Shown one piece after another: positions 9,601-16,558 of a DNA stretch of 64,000 nucleotides. The translations under genes were made by a program, and so were the position numbers. The notes under the pieces were generated by a model that was not told the DNA's origin, searched no databases, and saw only the letters and a list, made by a program, of their open reading frames with translations. This stretch comes from Bacteroidota bacterium. GTDB taxonomy: Bacteria > Bacteroidota > Bacteroidia > Chitinophagales > Chitinophagaceae. The stretch's first letter is position 1; every line of letters starts with the position of its first letter. The DNA lies in NCBI GenBank assembly GCA_947452555.1, contig CANGDH010000002.1, forward strand, positions 62,001-126,000, in the 5' to 3' direction.

Positions 9601-9841
9601 CTTTAGAATCATATCCTAAAGCTGAAACTACTAATGTTGCACCTTTCTTAACTGAAATAGTGAATGTACCGTCGTTACCTGCGCTCACGCCCTTTTTAGA
9701 GCCTTTGTCAAGAACACTTGCTCCGGCAACAGGAACATTTTTCTCGTCAATAACCTTTCCGGCTACTGTAACTGTTTGTGAAAAGCCGACCATAATTGTC
9801 ATTAGGAAAGCACAAACACTCACAAGGATTTTTTTACTCAT
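6656..9841 (-). CDS. SusC/RagA-family TonB-linked outer-membrane channel
   Basis: This 1061-residue protein is the TonB-dependent channel of a SusCD uptake pair. After a signal peptide (about 1-21, ending GFSQ) comes a carboxypeptidase-regulatory-like beta domain (about 22-105). Then come the TonB-box region (ADVVVTGVG), the plug with GTPGRPLQILLRGINTVQGG and the ASLYGAQGANGVIQLFTKKG motif, and the beta-barrel ending NTKQYTIGLNIGF. The terminal aromatic fits an outer-membrane barrel. It is the first gene of a SusC-SusD operon, with a -7 promoter candidate at 9936-9943 and a terminator after SusD. Its many alanine, threonine and asparagine codons look optimised for high expression. Confidence 0.95.
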   Translation of the reverse strand: MSKKILVSVCAFLMTIMVGFSQTVTVAGKVIDEKNVPVAGASVLDKGSKKGVSAGNDGTFTISVKKGATLVVSALGYDSKDVTAATNVTVVLSTDVKALADVVVTGVGAATSKKKLGVAVESVALANQVKVATGDVGQQLVGQVAGAQISSTNGTPGRPLQILLRGINTVQGGTSPMILIDGIEARATSLNSIDVNIIERVEVVQGAAAASLYGAQGANGVIQLFTKKGKAGKMSVEVSTSTTSNDLLNIGGLAKAKYHAFTTDAANNVTIVGGKPMALDPATLVYNGDVQYNSLGVTSIQNKPYDANLKYYDHYKMFLQPGYATNTSVTVSGAGNKVDYLFSASTNKQNSNFVNNGDYQRSNLTSKIGIELAKGLKFTTTTQLVYTKNTMLDQTGRSIFFNINNARPFANFAQKDLDGNYGPYFGAAVGVNHTNPFFQTQYSNSLIAKVDVIQNFNLNYRLPKFLEFDAKYALNYSNNNITYGYADQSLNAGAVLQSRYTSNYNPNASPTTTGEIDNYVQRTTFQNFIGTATFRTDFQKDFNINIPLKTSTTAAFDYRKQQYKQFAAYGYDAPGYTPWNATQAGTYKVISDYIEPFVTYGILANQRFEWSDWAGFSVGVRSDFSSAFGSGATAQTFPRGDAFLAVHKLKQFQELHIDNIVNEFKLRAGYGEAGIQPGAFQRFPVLNTANLGSNSVFVSPITTPNTNLSVELSKETEYGTDLGLNLLGGKWLRTANVSATLWKRETVNAIYSVDAAPSTGVGGTLNNAFGLASHGLQASLNLNVYTGKDLTWDFITNYSQQTSEISYVKGPPVVITSGAGSVGITLKQGYKIGQIFGYRMMKALDELNPATGQAFIPLANRDQYEVVHTKVGGDWVVNKATKQAVALPGQYSLGDPNPKFNMSFINNLNYKGIVTLNMQWDWVSGAHLYNQTKQWMYRDGIHHDYDNPVTIAGQTFAYTAFYRSMYAGGAANGTKNYFYEDASFVRLRNISVGVDLAKIVKMKAFSRLQLVLSGRNLVTFTPYSGMDPEANYSTNSAFDRGIDHNTIPNTKQYTIGLNIGF

Positions 9842-9935
9842 GTTTTGTTGTTTTGTAATTAATTTTTTACTTAAACGAAAAAACTTGTAATTTGACGATA
9901 CTAGAAAATATCATCTATTACAAGCTTCGCGATGT

Positions 9936-9943
9936 CAAATATA
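9936..9943 (-). promoter_or_regulatory. -7 promoter element for SusCD
   Basis: On the minus strand this reads TATATTTG, a perfect match to the Bacteroidota -7 consensus TAnnTTTG. It implies a leader of roughly 90 bases before the SusC start at 9841. No clear TTG is seen at the expected -33 spacing, so the call rests on one element. Confidence 0.45.
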
Positions 9944-10112
9944 TTCGAAATATAGCTATCTAGACTAGTTTAGAGCGGTTTTTTTTAGATTTCTTTAACA
10001 TTTGAAGACTTTTGTCTAGGCCTGAAAGCTAAGTTACTTTGTTATTAAGCTTTTTTGTAATGTAAATAATTGAATTTCAGTAATTTATAGATTTTTTTAA
10101 TGAATAATGTAA

Positions 10113-10141
10113 TTTGCCCCTGATTCTAAGTTGTACCTTTA
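10113..10141 (+). promoter_or_regulatory. weak promoter candidate for the DUF421 gene
   Basis: TTTG at 10113-10116 and TACCTTTA at 10134-10141 (one mismatch to TAnnTTTG) are spaced 17 bases apart, a little short for the usual Bacteroidota -33/-7 pair. They would give a leader of about 12 bases before the start codon at 10159. Confidence 0.3.
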
Positions 10142-10158
10142 AAATAATTTAAATAAAA

Positions 10159-10725
10159 ATGATACTAGATCAAATACAACTATCAAGCCTCCATTTGGGC
10201 TTTTTTGAGACTGGATACCCTAATATAGTAGTAAGGGCCATTTCTGTCTATGTTTTCATGATTGTCTCTATAAGAGTATTTGGAAAGAAAGAATTGGCAC
10301 AATTGTCCGTAATTGACCTAGTTTTTATACTATTAATAAGTAATGCAGTTCAAAATGCCATGATTGGACCCGATAATTCCCTTGAAGGAGGTCTAATTGC
10401 AGCTGGCTCCCTTTTTGCAGCCAATTTCACATTAAAGCAGTTACTTTTTAGAAACAAGAACTTAAGTAAGATGATTCAGGGAGAAGCAATGATACTTATA
10501 TATAAAGGAGTCCCCGACATGGCAAATTGTAAGAGATCTGAGATTACCATTGAAGAATTGGAAGCAGCAGTAAGAGAACATGGTTCTAGAGATATTCAAC
10601 ATGTTGATTTAGCCATGCTTGAAGTAGATGGTAATATTAGTGTGGTAAGTGAAGACTTTGCAAAAAGATCAAATGTATCTCATCCTAGAAAACACAAATT
10701 CAAAGGTAGACTGAACCAGAATTAA
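10159..10725 (+). CDS. DUF421 (YetF-like) membrane protein
   Basis: This 188-residue protein has an N-terminal membrane part with about three hydrophobic helices (residues about 22-95). It contains the DUF421 signature RVFGKKELAQLSVIDLVFILLISNAVQNAM. A small soluble alpha/beta domain follows (about 100-188), in which EITIEELEAAVREHG and LEVDGNISVV match the family's C-terminal part. The biochemical role of DUF421 proteins is unknown; Bacillus homologues such as YetF are envelope proteins. It begins a plus-strand run with the glycosyltransferase and the UbiA-like gene, though the 36-45-base gaps make a shared transcript only likely. Confidence 0.88.
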   Translation: MILDQIQLSSLHLGFFETGYPNIVVRAISVYVFMIVSIRVFGKKELAQLSVIDLVFILLISNAVQNAMIGPDNSLEGGLIAAGSLFAANFTLKQLLFRNKNLSKMIQGEAMILIYKGVPDMANCKRSEITIEELEAAVREHGSRDIQHVDLAMLEVDGNISVVSEDFAKRSNVSHPRKHKFKGRLNQN

Positions 10726-10770
10726 AATAACCAAGCGCTTACATTCCCTTAAAATATTCAAGTGTCTTTT

Positions 10771-11661
10771 ATGATTCACACTTATTGCCAAAGAACCAAT
10801 ACAGAGCATGCAGTTTTCTCAATCGTGATTCCTTCCTGGAATAATATTGACTTACTTAAATTATGTGTTGAAAGTATTCAAAAGAATTCAAATTTACCTC
10901 ATCAAATTATTGTGCATGTAAATGATGGGCAGGACGGAACATTAGAGTGGGTTAAACAACAAGCTAATATAGATTATACTTATAGCAAAGAAAATATTGG
11001 AGTGTGTTTTGCATTAAATGCAGCCAGAACTATTGTAAAAACAGACTACTTTTTATATATCAACGACGATATGTATACATGTCCAAATTGGGATACTGTT
11101 TTATATGATGAAATTAAAAAAATTGGACATGACTTATTTTTTCTTTCTTCAACAGTAATTGAAGCAACTGCTACAAGTAATTGTGTGATTGAAAAAAATT
11201 ATGGAACTTCTGTTACTACTTTTAATGAGGAAAAATTATTAACAGAATATAAATCTTTTGAAAAAGCAGATTGGTCTGGATCAACTTGGCCTCCAAATGT
11301 TTTACCTACAAAGCTTTGGGATTTAGTTGGTGGTTATAGTATTGAGTTTTCTCCAGGTATGTATTCCGACCCCGACTTTTCTTTTAAATTATGGAAGGCA
11401 GGAGTGCGCTATTTTAAAGGACTTGGAGGAAGCAGAGTTTATCATTTTGGTTCTAGTTCTGTAAAAAGAGCCAAGTTGAATAAAGGCTACTTTCAGTTTA
11501 TAAACAAGTGGGGCTTTACTTCTAGCCTCGTTACAAAAGCAATACTTAAAAGAGGCGATGCTTTTAATGGACAACTAGCAGAATTTAAAATAAAAAAAAC
11601 AATGCGACTAAAGCAACACCTTAAAAGAATTGGTGCTGCTGTAAAGAAGTTGAATTTTTAA
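10771..11661 (+). CDS. family 2 glycosyltransferase
   Basis: This 296-residue protein has the GT-A fold of glycosyltransferase family 2, which transfers a sugar from a nucleotide donor. The N-terminal strand FSIVIPSWNNIDLLKLCVESI opens the Rossmann-like half. INDDMY at about 97-102 supplies the DXD-like metal site. GGYSIEFSPGMYSDPDFSFKLWKAG (about 187-211) is the acceptor/catalytic region typical of this family. There is no signal peptide or membrane helix, so it acts in the cytoplasm. A GTG at 10762 would add three residues, but the ATG at 10771 is preferred because homology begins after it. No polysaccharide cluster surrounds it, so the glycan made is unknown. Confidence 0.85.
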   Translation: MIHTYCQRTNTEHAVFSIVIPSWNNIDLLKLCVESIQKNSNLPHQIIVHVNDGQDGTLEWVKQQANIDYTYSKENIGVCFALNAARTIVKTDYFLYINDDMYTCPNWDTVLYDEIKKIGHDLFFLSSTVIEATATSNCVIEKNYGTSVTTFNEEKLLTEYKSFEKADWSGSTWPPNVLPTKLWDLVGGYSIEFSPGMYSDPDFSFKLWKAGVRYFKGLGGSRVYHFGSSSVKRAKLNKGYFQFINKWGFTSSLVTKAILKRGDAFNGQLAEFKIKKTMRLKQHLKRIGAAVKKLNF

Positions 11662-11703
11662 AAATAATTTAAATACTATTTTATTAATTTTTTTAGCAAA
11701 TTT

Positions 11704-12564
11704 TTGATCAAATATAGAATTACGGATACACTGGAATCCCTATTTCAATTTTTCCTATTCACTAATATTTTTATAAGTGCAGTGGCCATGGTAATGACTT
11801 ATGGCACCATTCATTTATTTGCCATTCAATTAGATATTGATTTTTACTTGTTAGTGTTTTTCTGCACCTTGGCAAGTTATTGTTTGCATTGGTATTTTAC
11901 TAGTATTGAACAAAATTTTGAGGGTTTAAGATCGAGCTGGAATAGCGAGCATAAGAATTTATTAATCATTTTGTTTGTTTTGAGTCTTTTAGTAATCGCT
12001 TTTGTTTTTATAGTTTGGTCTAAATGGATTTTATACTTTGTCCCAACCGCTATTGCTACCCTAATTTACACGGCTCCTAAACTGCCCCTTCAACTTTTTA
12101 AAAAACTAGAGGGGAGGGCATTAGCAAAAACATTTTATTTAACTTCCATTTGGGTGTATGTTACTTGCATATTGCCTATTCAGATTGCTCCAATTAAAAT
12201 CAATAAGATTGTCATTTCTTATATTATTTGTCAGTTTCTCTTTGTTTATTTAATCTGCTTACTCTTTGATTATAGAGATCATAAAAAAGATAATCTTAAT
12301 TTTATTTTAATAAACACCAACAAGCATTTTTTTAAGTTATTTCAGATTATTAGTGCAGTGTACTTAATTACGCTCGCAATTTTTTATACCATTTCCACTA
12401 ACTTATTTATGTCTTTGGGTTTCTTATTTAGTTTTTTAGTGGTTTACCTAAGCTTAAAAAAATCTATAAATACTAGTTCAGACTATTGGTATTATTTTAT
12501 ATTAGATGGTTGTATGATGATGCCAACGTTCATCTATTTTGTTTTTCTTTTATTCAATAAATAA
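11704..12564 (+). CDS. multi-pass membrane protein, degenerate UbiA-like
   Basis: This protein of about 286 residues is almost entirely hydrophobic, with seven to nine predicted membrane helices. The CLLFDYRDHKKDN stretch (about 189-201) resembles the second aspartate motif of UbiA prenyltransferases. The first NDxxDxxxD motif is not present where expected; that region reads LASYCLHWYFTS. It may therefore be a UbiA-superfamily relative without classical prenyltransferase activity, as is seen for hypothetical proteins in Bacteroidota. The start is uncertain: TTG at 11704 gives the full frame, and the next ATG, around residue 29, would remove part of the first helix. It follows the glycosyltransferase by 42 bases. 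Confidence 0.6.
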   Translation: MIKYRITDTLESLFQFFLFTNIFISAVAMVMTYGTIHLFAIQLDIDFYLLVFFCTLASYCLHWYFTSIEQNFEGLRSSWNSEHKNLLIILFVLSLLVIAFVFIVWSKWILYFVPTAIATLIYTAPKLPLQLFKKLEGRALAKTFYLTSIWVYVTCILPIQIAPIKINKIVISYIICQFLFVYLICLLFDYRDHKKDNLNFILINTNKHFFKLFQIISAVYLITLAIFYTISTNLFMSLGFLFSFLVVYLSLKKSINTSSDYWYYFILDGCMMMPTFIYFVFLLFNK

Positions 12565-12623
12565 GCTAAATTGCTTTAGCATTCTTCTTATTAGAGGCAT
12601 GTATTAACGATAAAATATTACCA

Positions 12624-13565
12624 ATGAAAAAGAAGCTACTTTTTTCAATAGTTGTTATGGCTATTGCAGGCTTTATGAATTTTACAATTGCACAAGAAAC
12701 TTACCCTACCCAAGTATTAGGAAGATGGGATATTACCATGTCAAAAGAGGGAAAGGAAATTCCTTCTTGGCTAGAAGTTACCCATTCAGGTAGAAGCACA
12801 TTAGTGGGTCGTTTTGTATATGAATTTGGAAGTGCAAGACCTGTATCTCATATTAAATATACGGGTGGAAAATTTAGCTTCTCTATTCCTCCACAATGGG
12901 AGCCAGGAACTAGATATCAAGATTTTGAATTTACTTTGGACGGTGAAAAGTTAGCTGGCACCATGGTTTATACAGACGGCAAACAATATAGTTGGACTGC
13001 AGTTCGAGCACCTAAATTAATACGTACTACTTCTCCTGTTTGGGGAGCTGCAATCAAATTATTGAATGGAAAGGATTTAACAGGATGGCATGCCATGGGT
13101 ACTACTAATCAATGGCAAGTCATTAATGGCATATTAACTAGTCCAAAATCAGGTTCTAATTTAGTAACTGAACAAAAATTTACTGATTTTAAATTACACG
13201 TTGAATTTAGATATCCAAAAGAAAGTAATAGTGGCGTTTACCTAAGAGGTCGCTATGAAATTCAAGTAGAAGACAGCAAAGGCAAAGAGCCATTAAGTAT
13301 CTACTTAGGTGGCTTGTATGGGTTTTTACCGCCATCTCAAATGGTTGCTAAGAATGCTGGGGAATGGCAGACTTATGATATTACCATAGTTGGAAGAATG
13401 GTTACCATCATTGCCAATGGAGTAACTGTAGTTAACAATCAAGAGATTCCAGGTATTACAGGTGGTGCTATAGATAGTAAAGAAGGAGAGCCAGGTCCAA
13501 TTTTCTTACAAGGAGATCATGGTCCGGTAGAATATAGAAATATTATTATAACTCCAGCTAGATAA
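12624..13565 (+). CDS. secreted DUF1080 protein with an N-terminal lipocalin-like domain
   Basis: This 313-residue exported protein has a signal peptide ending FTIAQ (about 1-23). A beta-rich N-terminal domain follows (about 26-130), starting VLGRWDITMSKEGKEIPSWLEV. The rest is a C-terminal DUF1080 (3-keto-disaccharide hydrolase) domain of about 180 residues, beginning LLNGKDLTGWHAMG. DUF1080 domains have a concanavalin-like fold, and some hydrolyse 3-keto-glycosides; the motifs SNSGVYLRGRYEIQVED and PIFLQGDHGPVEYRNI are typical. A second DUF1080 protein without the N-terminal domain is encoded at 50822. It stands alone on its strand, 59 bases after the UbiA-like gene, and ends at a strong terminator. 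Confidence 0.88.
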   Translation: MKKKLLFSIVVMAIAGFMNFTIAQETYPTQVLGRWDITMSKEGKEIPSWLEVTHSGRSTLVGRFVYEFGSARPVSHIKYTGGKFSFSIPPQWEPGTRYQDFEFTLDGEKLAGTMVYTDGKQYSWTAVRAPKLIRTTSPVWGAAIKLLNGKDLTGWHAMGTTNQWQVINGILTSPKSGSNLVTEQKFTDFKLHVEFRYPKESNSGVYLRGRYEIQVEDSKGKEPLSIYLGGLYGFLPPSQMVAKNAGEWQTYDITIVGRMVTIIANGVTVVNNQEIPGITGGAIDSKEGEPGPIFLQGDHGPVEYRNIIITPAR

Positions 13566-13624
13566 AATTAAAATTGCATGTTTTTTAAATGATTGTAGAT
13601 ACTTAACATTTAATTTATTTGAAT

Positions 13625-13667
13625 AAACCAAAAAAGAGTCTCCTAATAGAGGCTCTTTTTTGGTTTA
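13625..13667. terminator. bidirectional terminator
   Basis: AAACCAAAAAAGAG and CTCTTTTTTGGTTT form a long stem between the convergent DUF1080 gene (ends 13565) and the oxidoreductase-rhodanese gene (ends 13673). A and T runs on the two sides let it serve both. Confidence 0.88.
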
Positions 13668-13672
13668 TTATT

Positions 13673-15334
13673 TTATAATATAGCAGACTCTGCATTACAA
13701 GCTTCCCATAATTTATATCCACCAGATAAATTATACACTTTGTCGTATCCATTTTGTACTAATATTCTTTGCGCTAAGTAACCTCTTAACCCAATCTGAC
13801 AATAAATATAAATTGTCTTGTTTTTAGCTATTTCGCTTAACTGGTTTCTTAATTCATCAATAGGTATATTTATTGCTCCAGGAATATGTCCAGTAGTATA
13901 CTCTTCTAAGGTTCTTACATCCACTAAGATATCTTGTTCACTAATTTGGCTTACTATATTCCAAGGAGCCACTTTTAATCTTTGCTCGATAATATTTTCA
14001 GCAACAAAACCTACCATATTAACAGGGTCTTTCGCGGAAGAAAAAGGCGGGGCATAAGCATGTTCAAATTCCATTAATTCATAAATATCACTTCCTCTTT
14101 GAATGATGGAAGACAATGTGTCAATTCTTTTATCTACTCCCTCTTTACCAATAATTTGAGCACCAAGAATTTTCCCATTTTTAGGATCAAAATTTACCTG
14201 AATCGTCATTTGTTCCGAATCAGGATAATAACTAGCATGAGAACCACTATGTGTAGTGGATGTTATATGGTTAATATTTGCTTTTGTTAAATGCTTACTA
14301 GCAACACCACTTGTTGCTACTGTTAGGTCAAAGATTTTTACAATGGCAGTATTAATAGAGCCATGGTATTTAGATGTATTACCAAGCACTATATTGTTTG
14401 CACATATTCTACCTTGCTTATTGGCAGGGCCAGCTAGGTAAGTTGACATTGAATTACCTGTAATATGATTCTTAAATTCAATAGCGTCTCCCACTGCATA
14501 TATATCTTTATTCGATGTTTGTAAATACTCATTTACTAAAATAGCTTTTGCATCTCCTAATTCCAATCCAGCAGCACTTGCTAATCTAGTATCCGCTTTT
14601 ACTCCAATGGAAAGTATAATGATATCTGCTTCTAATGGAGCTGCCTCTTTTAACAATACCTTTAGGTGGTTAGATTCTTTTTCAAATCCTACCACTGTTG
14701 TATTCAATTTTAAATCAACTCCTTTAGACCTAATATGCTGTTGGGCAATTGCGGCTATTGGAAAATCGACAGGCGCTAGAATTTGGTTGCCCATTTCAAC
14801 AATACTAACATGCATTCCGAGTTGATGTAAGTTTTCTGCCATTTCTAGTCCTATAAAACCTGCACCAATAATAACTGCTCTTCCATTTGTTTTATCTTTT
14901 ACAAAAGATTTTATTTTATCGGTGTCTGTAACATTTCTTAAAGTAAAAATGCCTTCACTAGTTACACCCTCTAATGGTGGCCTGAAGGGTTCTGCACCTG
15001 GAGATAACACTAATTTGTCATATGTTTCCTCATACAATTCATTAGTTACAACATTTTTAATTTTTACAAATTTTGTATCAGGATGTATTGAAAGCACTTC
15101 CGAATGTACACGGGCATCAATATTAAACCTTTGTTTAAAGGAAGCAGGAGTTTGAACAAATAATTGTTCTCTGTCGGTAATTACGTCACCTATATAATAT
15201 GGCAATCCACAATTCGCATAAGAAATATGACTGCCTTTTTCAAATAAAATTATTTCAGCATGCTCGTCTAATCTTCTCAATCTTGCTGCTGCACTTGCTC
15301 CTCCAGCTACACCCCCTACTATTATATATTTCAT
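13673..15334 (-). CDS. CoA-disulfide reductase-like flavoprotein fused to rhodanese
   Basis: This 553-residue fusion begins with a pyridine-nucleotide disulfide oxidoreductase of the CoA-disulfide reductase/NADH oxidase branch. FAD-binding IIVGGVAGGASAAARLRR is at about 4-21, the single redox cysteine in ISYANCGLPYYIGD is Cys42, and the NAD-binding AVIIGAGFIGLEMAE is central. The last roughly 90 residues are a rhodanese domain with active-site Cys512 in YIYCQIGLRGY. Such fusions reduce CoA persulfide or polysulfide and belong to sulfur metabolism. The start at 15334 is preferred because an upstream ATG at 15397 adds 21 residues unlike the family. A stem-loop separates it from the DUF2892 and HMA genes upstream. 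Confidence 0.92.
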   Translation of the reverse strand: MKYIIVGGVAGGASAAARLRRLDEHAEIILFEKGSHISYANCGLPYYIGDVITDREQLFVQTPASFKQRFNIDARVHSEVLSIHPDTKFVKIKNVVTNELYEETYDKLVLSPGAEPFRPPLEGVTSEGIFTLRNVTDTDKIKSFVKDKTNGRAVIIGAGFIGLEMAENLHQLGMHVSIVEMGNQILAPVDFPIAAIAQQHIRSKGVDLKLNTTVVGFEKESNHLKVLLKEAAPLEADIIILSIGVKADTRLASAAGLELGDAKAILVNEYLQTSNKDIYAVGDAIEFKNHITGNSMSTYLAGPANKQGRICANNIVLGNTSKYHGSINTAIVKIFDLTVATSGVASKHLTKANINHITSTTHSGSHASYYPDSEQMTIQVNFDPKNGKILGAQIIGKEGVDKRIDTLSSIIQRGSDIYELMEFEHAYAPPFSSAKDPVNMVGFVAENIIEQRLKVAPWNIVSQISEQDILVDVRTLEEYTTGHIPGAINIPIDELRNQLSEIAKNKTIYIYCQIGLRGYLAQRILVQNGYDKVYNLSGGYKLWEACNAESAIL

Positions 15335-15351
15335 AACTAATGTTTTATAAC

Positions 15352-15382
15352 AACAAAGGAACGCAATTGCGTCCCTTTGTTC
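15352..15382 (-). terminator. stem-loop between the DUF2892 gene and the oxidoreductase
   Basis: AACAAAGGAACGC and GCGTCCCTTTGTT pair around an AATT loop. The stem is strong but the U-run after it on the minus strand is short, so it may be a weak terminator or a 5-prime-UTR structure of the oxidoreductase mRNA. Confidence 0.55.
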
Positions 15383-15419
15383 TGTAACTATTGTCACAAC
15401 GAAATATGATTATACTCTT

Positions 15420-15623
15420 TTATTTAGTCTTACATGTGCTAATTCCAAATAAAGTATATAATGGGCAAAAGCTAATTACACTTGTCAATAAAAATACTCC
15501 TCCTACTACTAACAATGCCGTAGCTAATGGGCCTTCAACTGTTTTTGTAAAATATAAATAAGAAAATACGGCAGCTATTATTACACGTATTACTTTATCT
15601 GCAGTTCCCATGTTGTTTTTCAT
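15420..15623 (-). CDS. DUF2892 (YgaP-like) small membrane protein
   Basis: This 67-residue protein has two hydrophobic helices and matches DUF2892, the membrane domain found attached to rhodanese in E. coli YgaP. Family marks are the N-terminal MGTADKVIRVIIA and the closing SFCPLYTLFGISTCKTK with two cysteines. It lies 33 bases after the HMA protein gene and upstream of the reductase-rhodanese fusion. Rhodanese and DUF2892 are thus encoded separately here but side by side. A role in sulfur or thiocyanate-related trafficking at the membrane is plausible but inferred. Confidence 0.85.
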   Translation of the reverse strand: MKNNMGTADKVIRVIIAAVFSYLYFTKTVEGPLATALLVVGGVFLLTSVISFCPLYTLFGISTCKTK

Positions 15624-15656
15624 AAATGTTAATTTAAATGGTTAATTGGAATTGAA

Positions 15657-15902
15657 TTATTTTTTAAAACTAGATTTTATTTTCTCGAAGAATGTTTTTT
15701 CTTTAACAGGTGGGTATCCTAATGCAGTCAATTCCTTTATTAGATTGTCTTTTACTAAGCCTTCCCCTTTTATGTATACAATACCAGTTTCTTTGCCAAC
15801 TTCAATCTCTTTAATTTCATTCCTATTTTCAAAAGCTTTTTTAATAGACTTCACACAACCATCACACTTTATGTTTTGTACTGCAATTTCAATTTGTTCC
15901 AT
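15657..15902 (-). CDS. heavy-metal-associated (HMA) domain protein
   Basis: This 81-residue cytoplasmic protein is one HMA domain. The metal-binding pair Cys13 and Cys16 lies in KCDGC. A beta-alpha-beta-beta-alpha-beta pattern follows through to ELTALGYPPV, and the tail is short and lysine-rich (about 67-81). Such proteins act as copper or similar soft-metal chaperones. It is the first gene of a unit with the DUF2892 protein, and a perfect -7 promoter element lies upstream at 15978-15985. No P-type ATPase partner is encoded in the window, so its target is unknown; an RND metal exporter lies about 6 kb away. Confidence 0.88.
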   Translation of the reverse strand: MEQIEIAVQNIKCDGCVKSIKKAFENRNEIKEIEVGKETGIVYIKGEGLVKDNLIKELTALGYPPVKEKTFFEKIKSSFKK

Positions 15903-15977
15903 ATTCTTATATTAAAATACAATTATTATTATGGTAGTTAATTCATCGACTTGTCCGTAAACTACACTTTGTTTTTA

Positions 15978-15985
15978 CAAAGGTA
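15978..15985 (-). promoter_or_regulatory. -7 promoter element for the HMA-DUF2892 unit
   Basis: On the minus strand this reads TACCTTTG, a perfect TAnnTTTG match, giving a leader of about 70 bases. It overlaps a small palindrome (CTTTGT and ACAAAG arms), so a repressor could act here. No -33 TTG is seen. Confidence 0.45.
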
Positions 15986-16029
15986 GTATTGAAATTTTAT
16001 ACTATAAGTGACTTATGTTACATTTGACA

Positions 16030-16488
16030 ATGAGAAAAATTCAAGGTTTGTTAAATACTTTAGAGACATTTATAGATAAAGATCAAGCATTAGATCCCAA
16101 AATCTCTACGGTCAATGTAAGCTGGCATATTGAACATAGCTTATTGGTAATCACTCAAATAGCAAAAGCGGTTACGAGTTCAGATCCAAGCGAATATGCG
16201 TATAGTTTTAACTTTAAGAAGCTATTGGTTTTTAGCCTAGGAAAGTTCCCAAGAGGCAAAGCTAAAGCTCCTGCGTCTGTTATACCAACCACTACTATCA
16301 GCAAGTCCGACTATCCTGCACTATTTGAAGAAGCTAAAACAGCCTTGTCTAACCTAGCACTAGCTAAACCGAACCAGTATTTTATACACCCTATTTTCGG
16401 GAAGTTGAATGTAAAAGGGACTTTTACTATGTTGACTATTCATACAGCACACCATATCAAAATAATAGAAGATATCATAAAAGGATAA
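16030..16488 (+). CDS. DUF1569/DinB-like helical protein
   Basis: This 152-residue soluble protein resembles the DUF1569 branch of the DinB/YfiT four-helix-bundle family. Histidines that could form the family's metal triad are visible: His in SWHIEHS (about 40-43) and the C-terminal pair in TIHTAHHIKII (about 141-151). The function is unknown; relatives include thiol-dependent metalloenzymes. The ATG at 16030 is preferred over 16015, which would add only MLHLT. It is monocistronic, divergent from the HMA gene and 70 bases before the phosphoesterase. Confidence 0.75.
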   Translation: MRKIQGLLNTLETFIDKDQALDPKISTVNVSWHIEHSLLVITQIAKAVTSSDPSEYAYSFNFKKLLVFSLGKFPRGKAKAPASVIPTTTISKSDYPALFEEAKTALSNLALAKPNQYFIHPIFGKLNVKGTFTMLTIHTAHHIKIIEDIIKG

Positions 16489-16558
16489 TCTTAATTTAAA
16501 ATTGCGAAGTACAATTTTTACTAAATTACAGGTATAATTTATTTAGTAAACATTGGAT

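Larger units (their letters stand above)
9842..10158. other. divergent intergenic region between SusC and the DUF421 gene
   Basis: These 317 bases hold no convincing gene. The minus side carries the SusC leader with a -7 candidate at 9936-9943. The plus side carries a weak promoter candidate just before 10159. The middle (about 9950-10080) is T-rich with several short CTAG-containing stretches but no strong hairpin or repeat. Confidence 0.6.

Noticed and set aside
11704..12564. Confident prenyltransferase assignment
   Set aside because: Only one of the two aspartate-rich motifs is recognisable.
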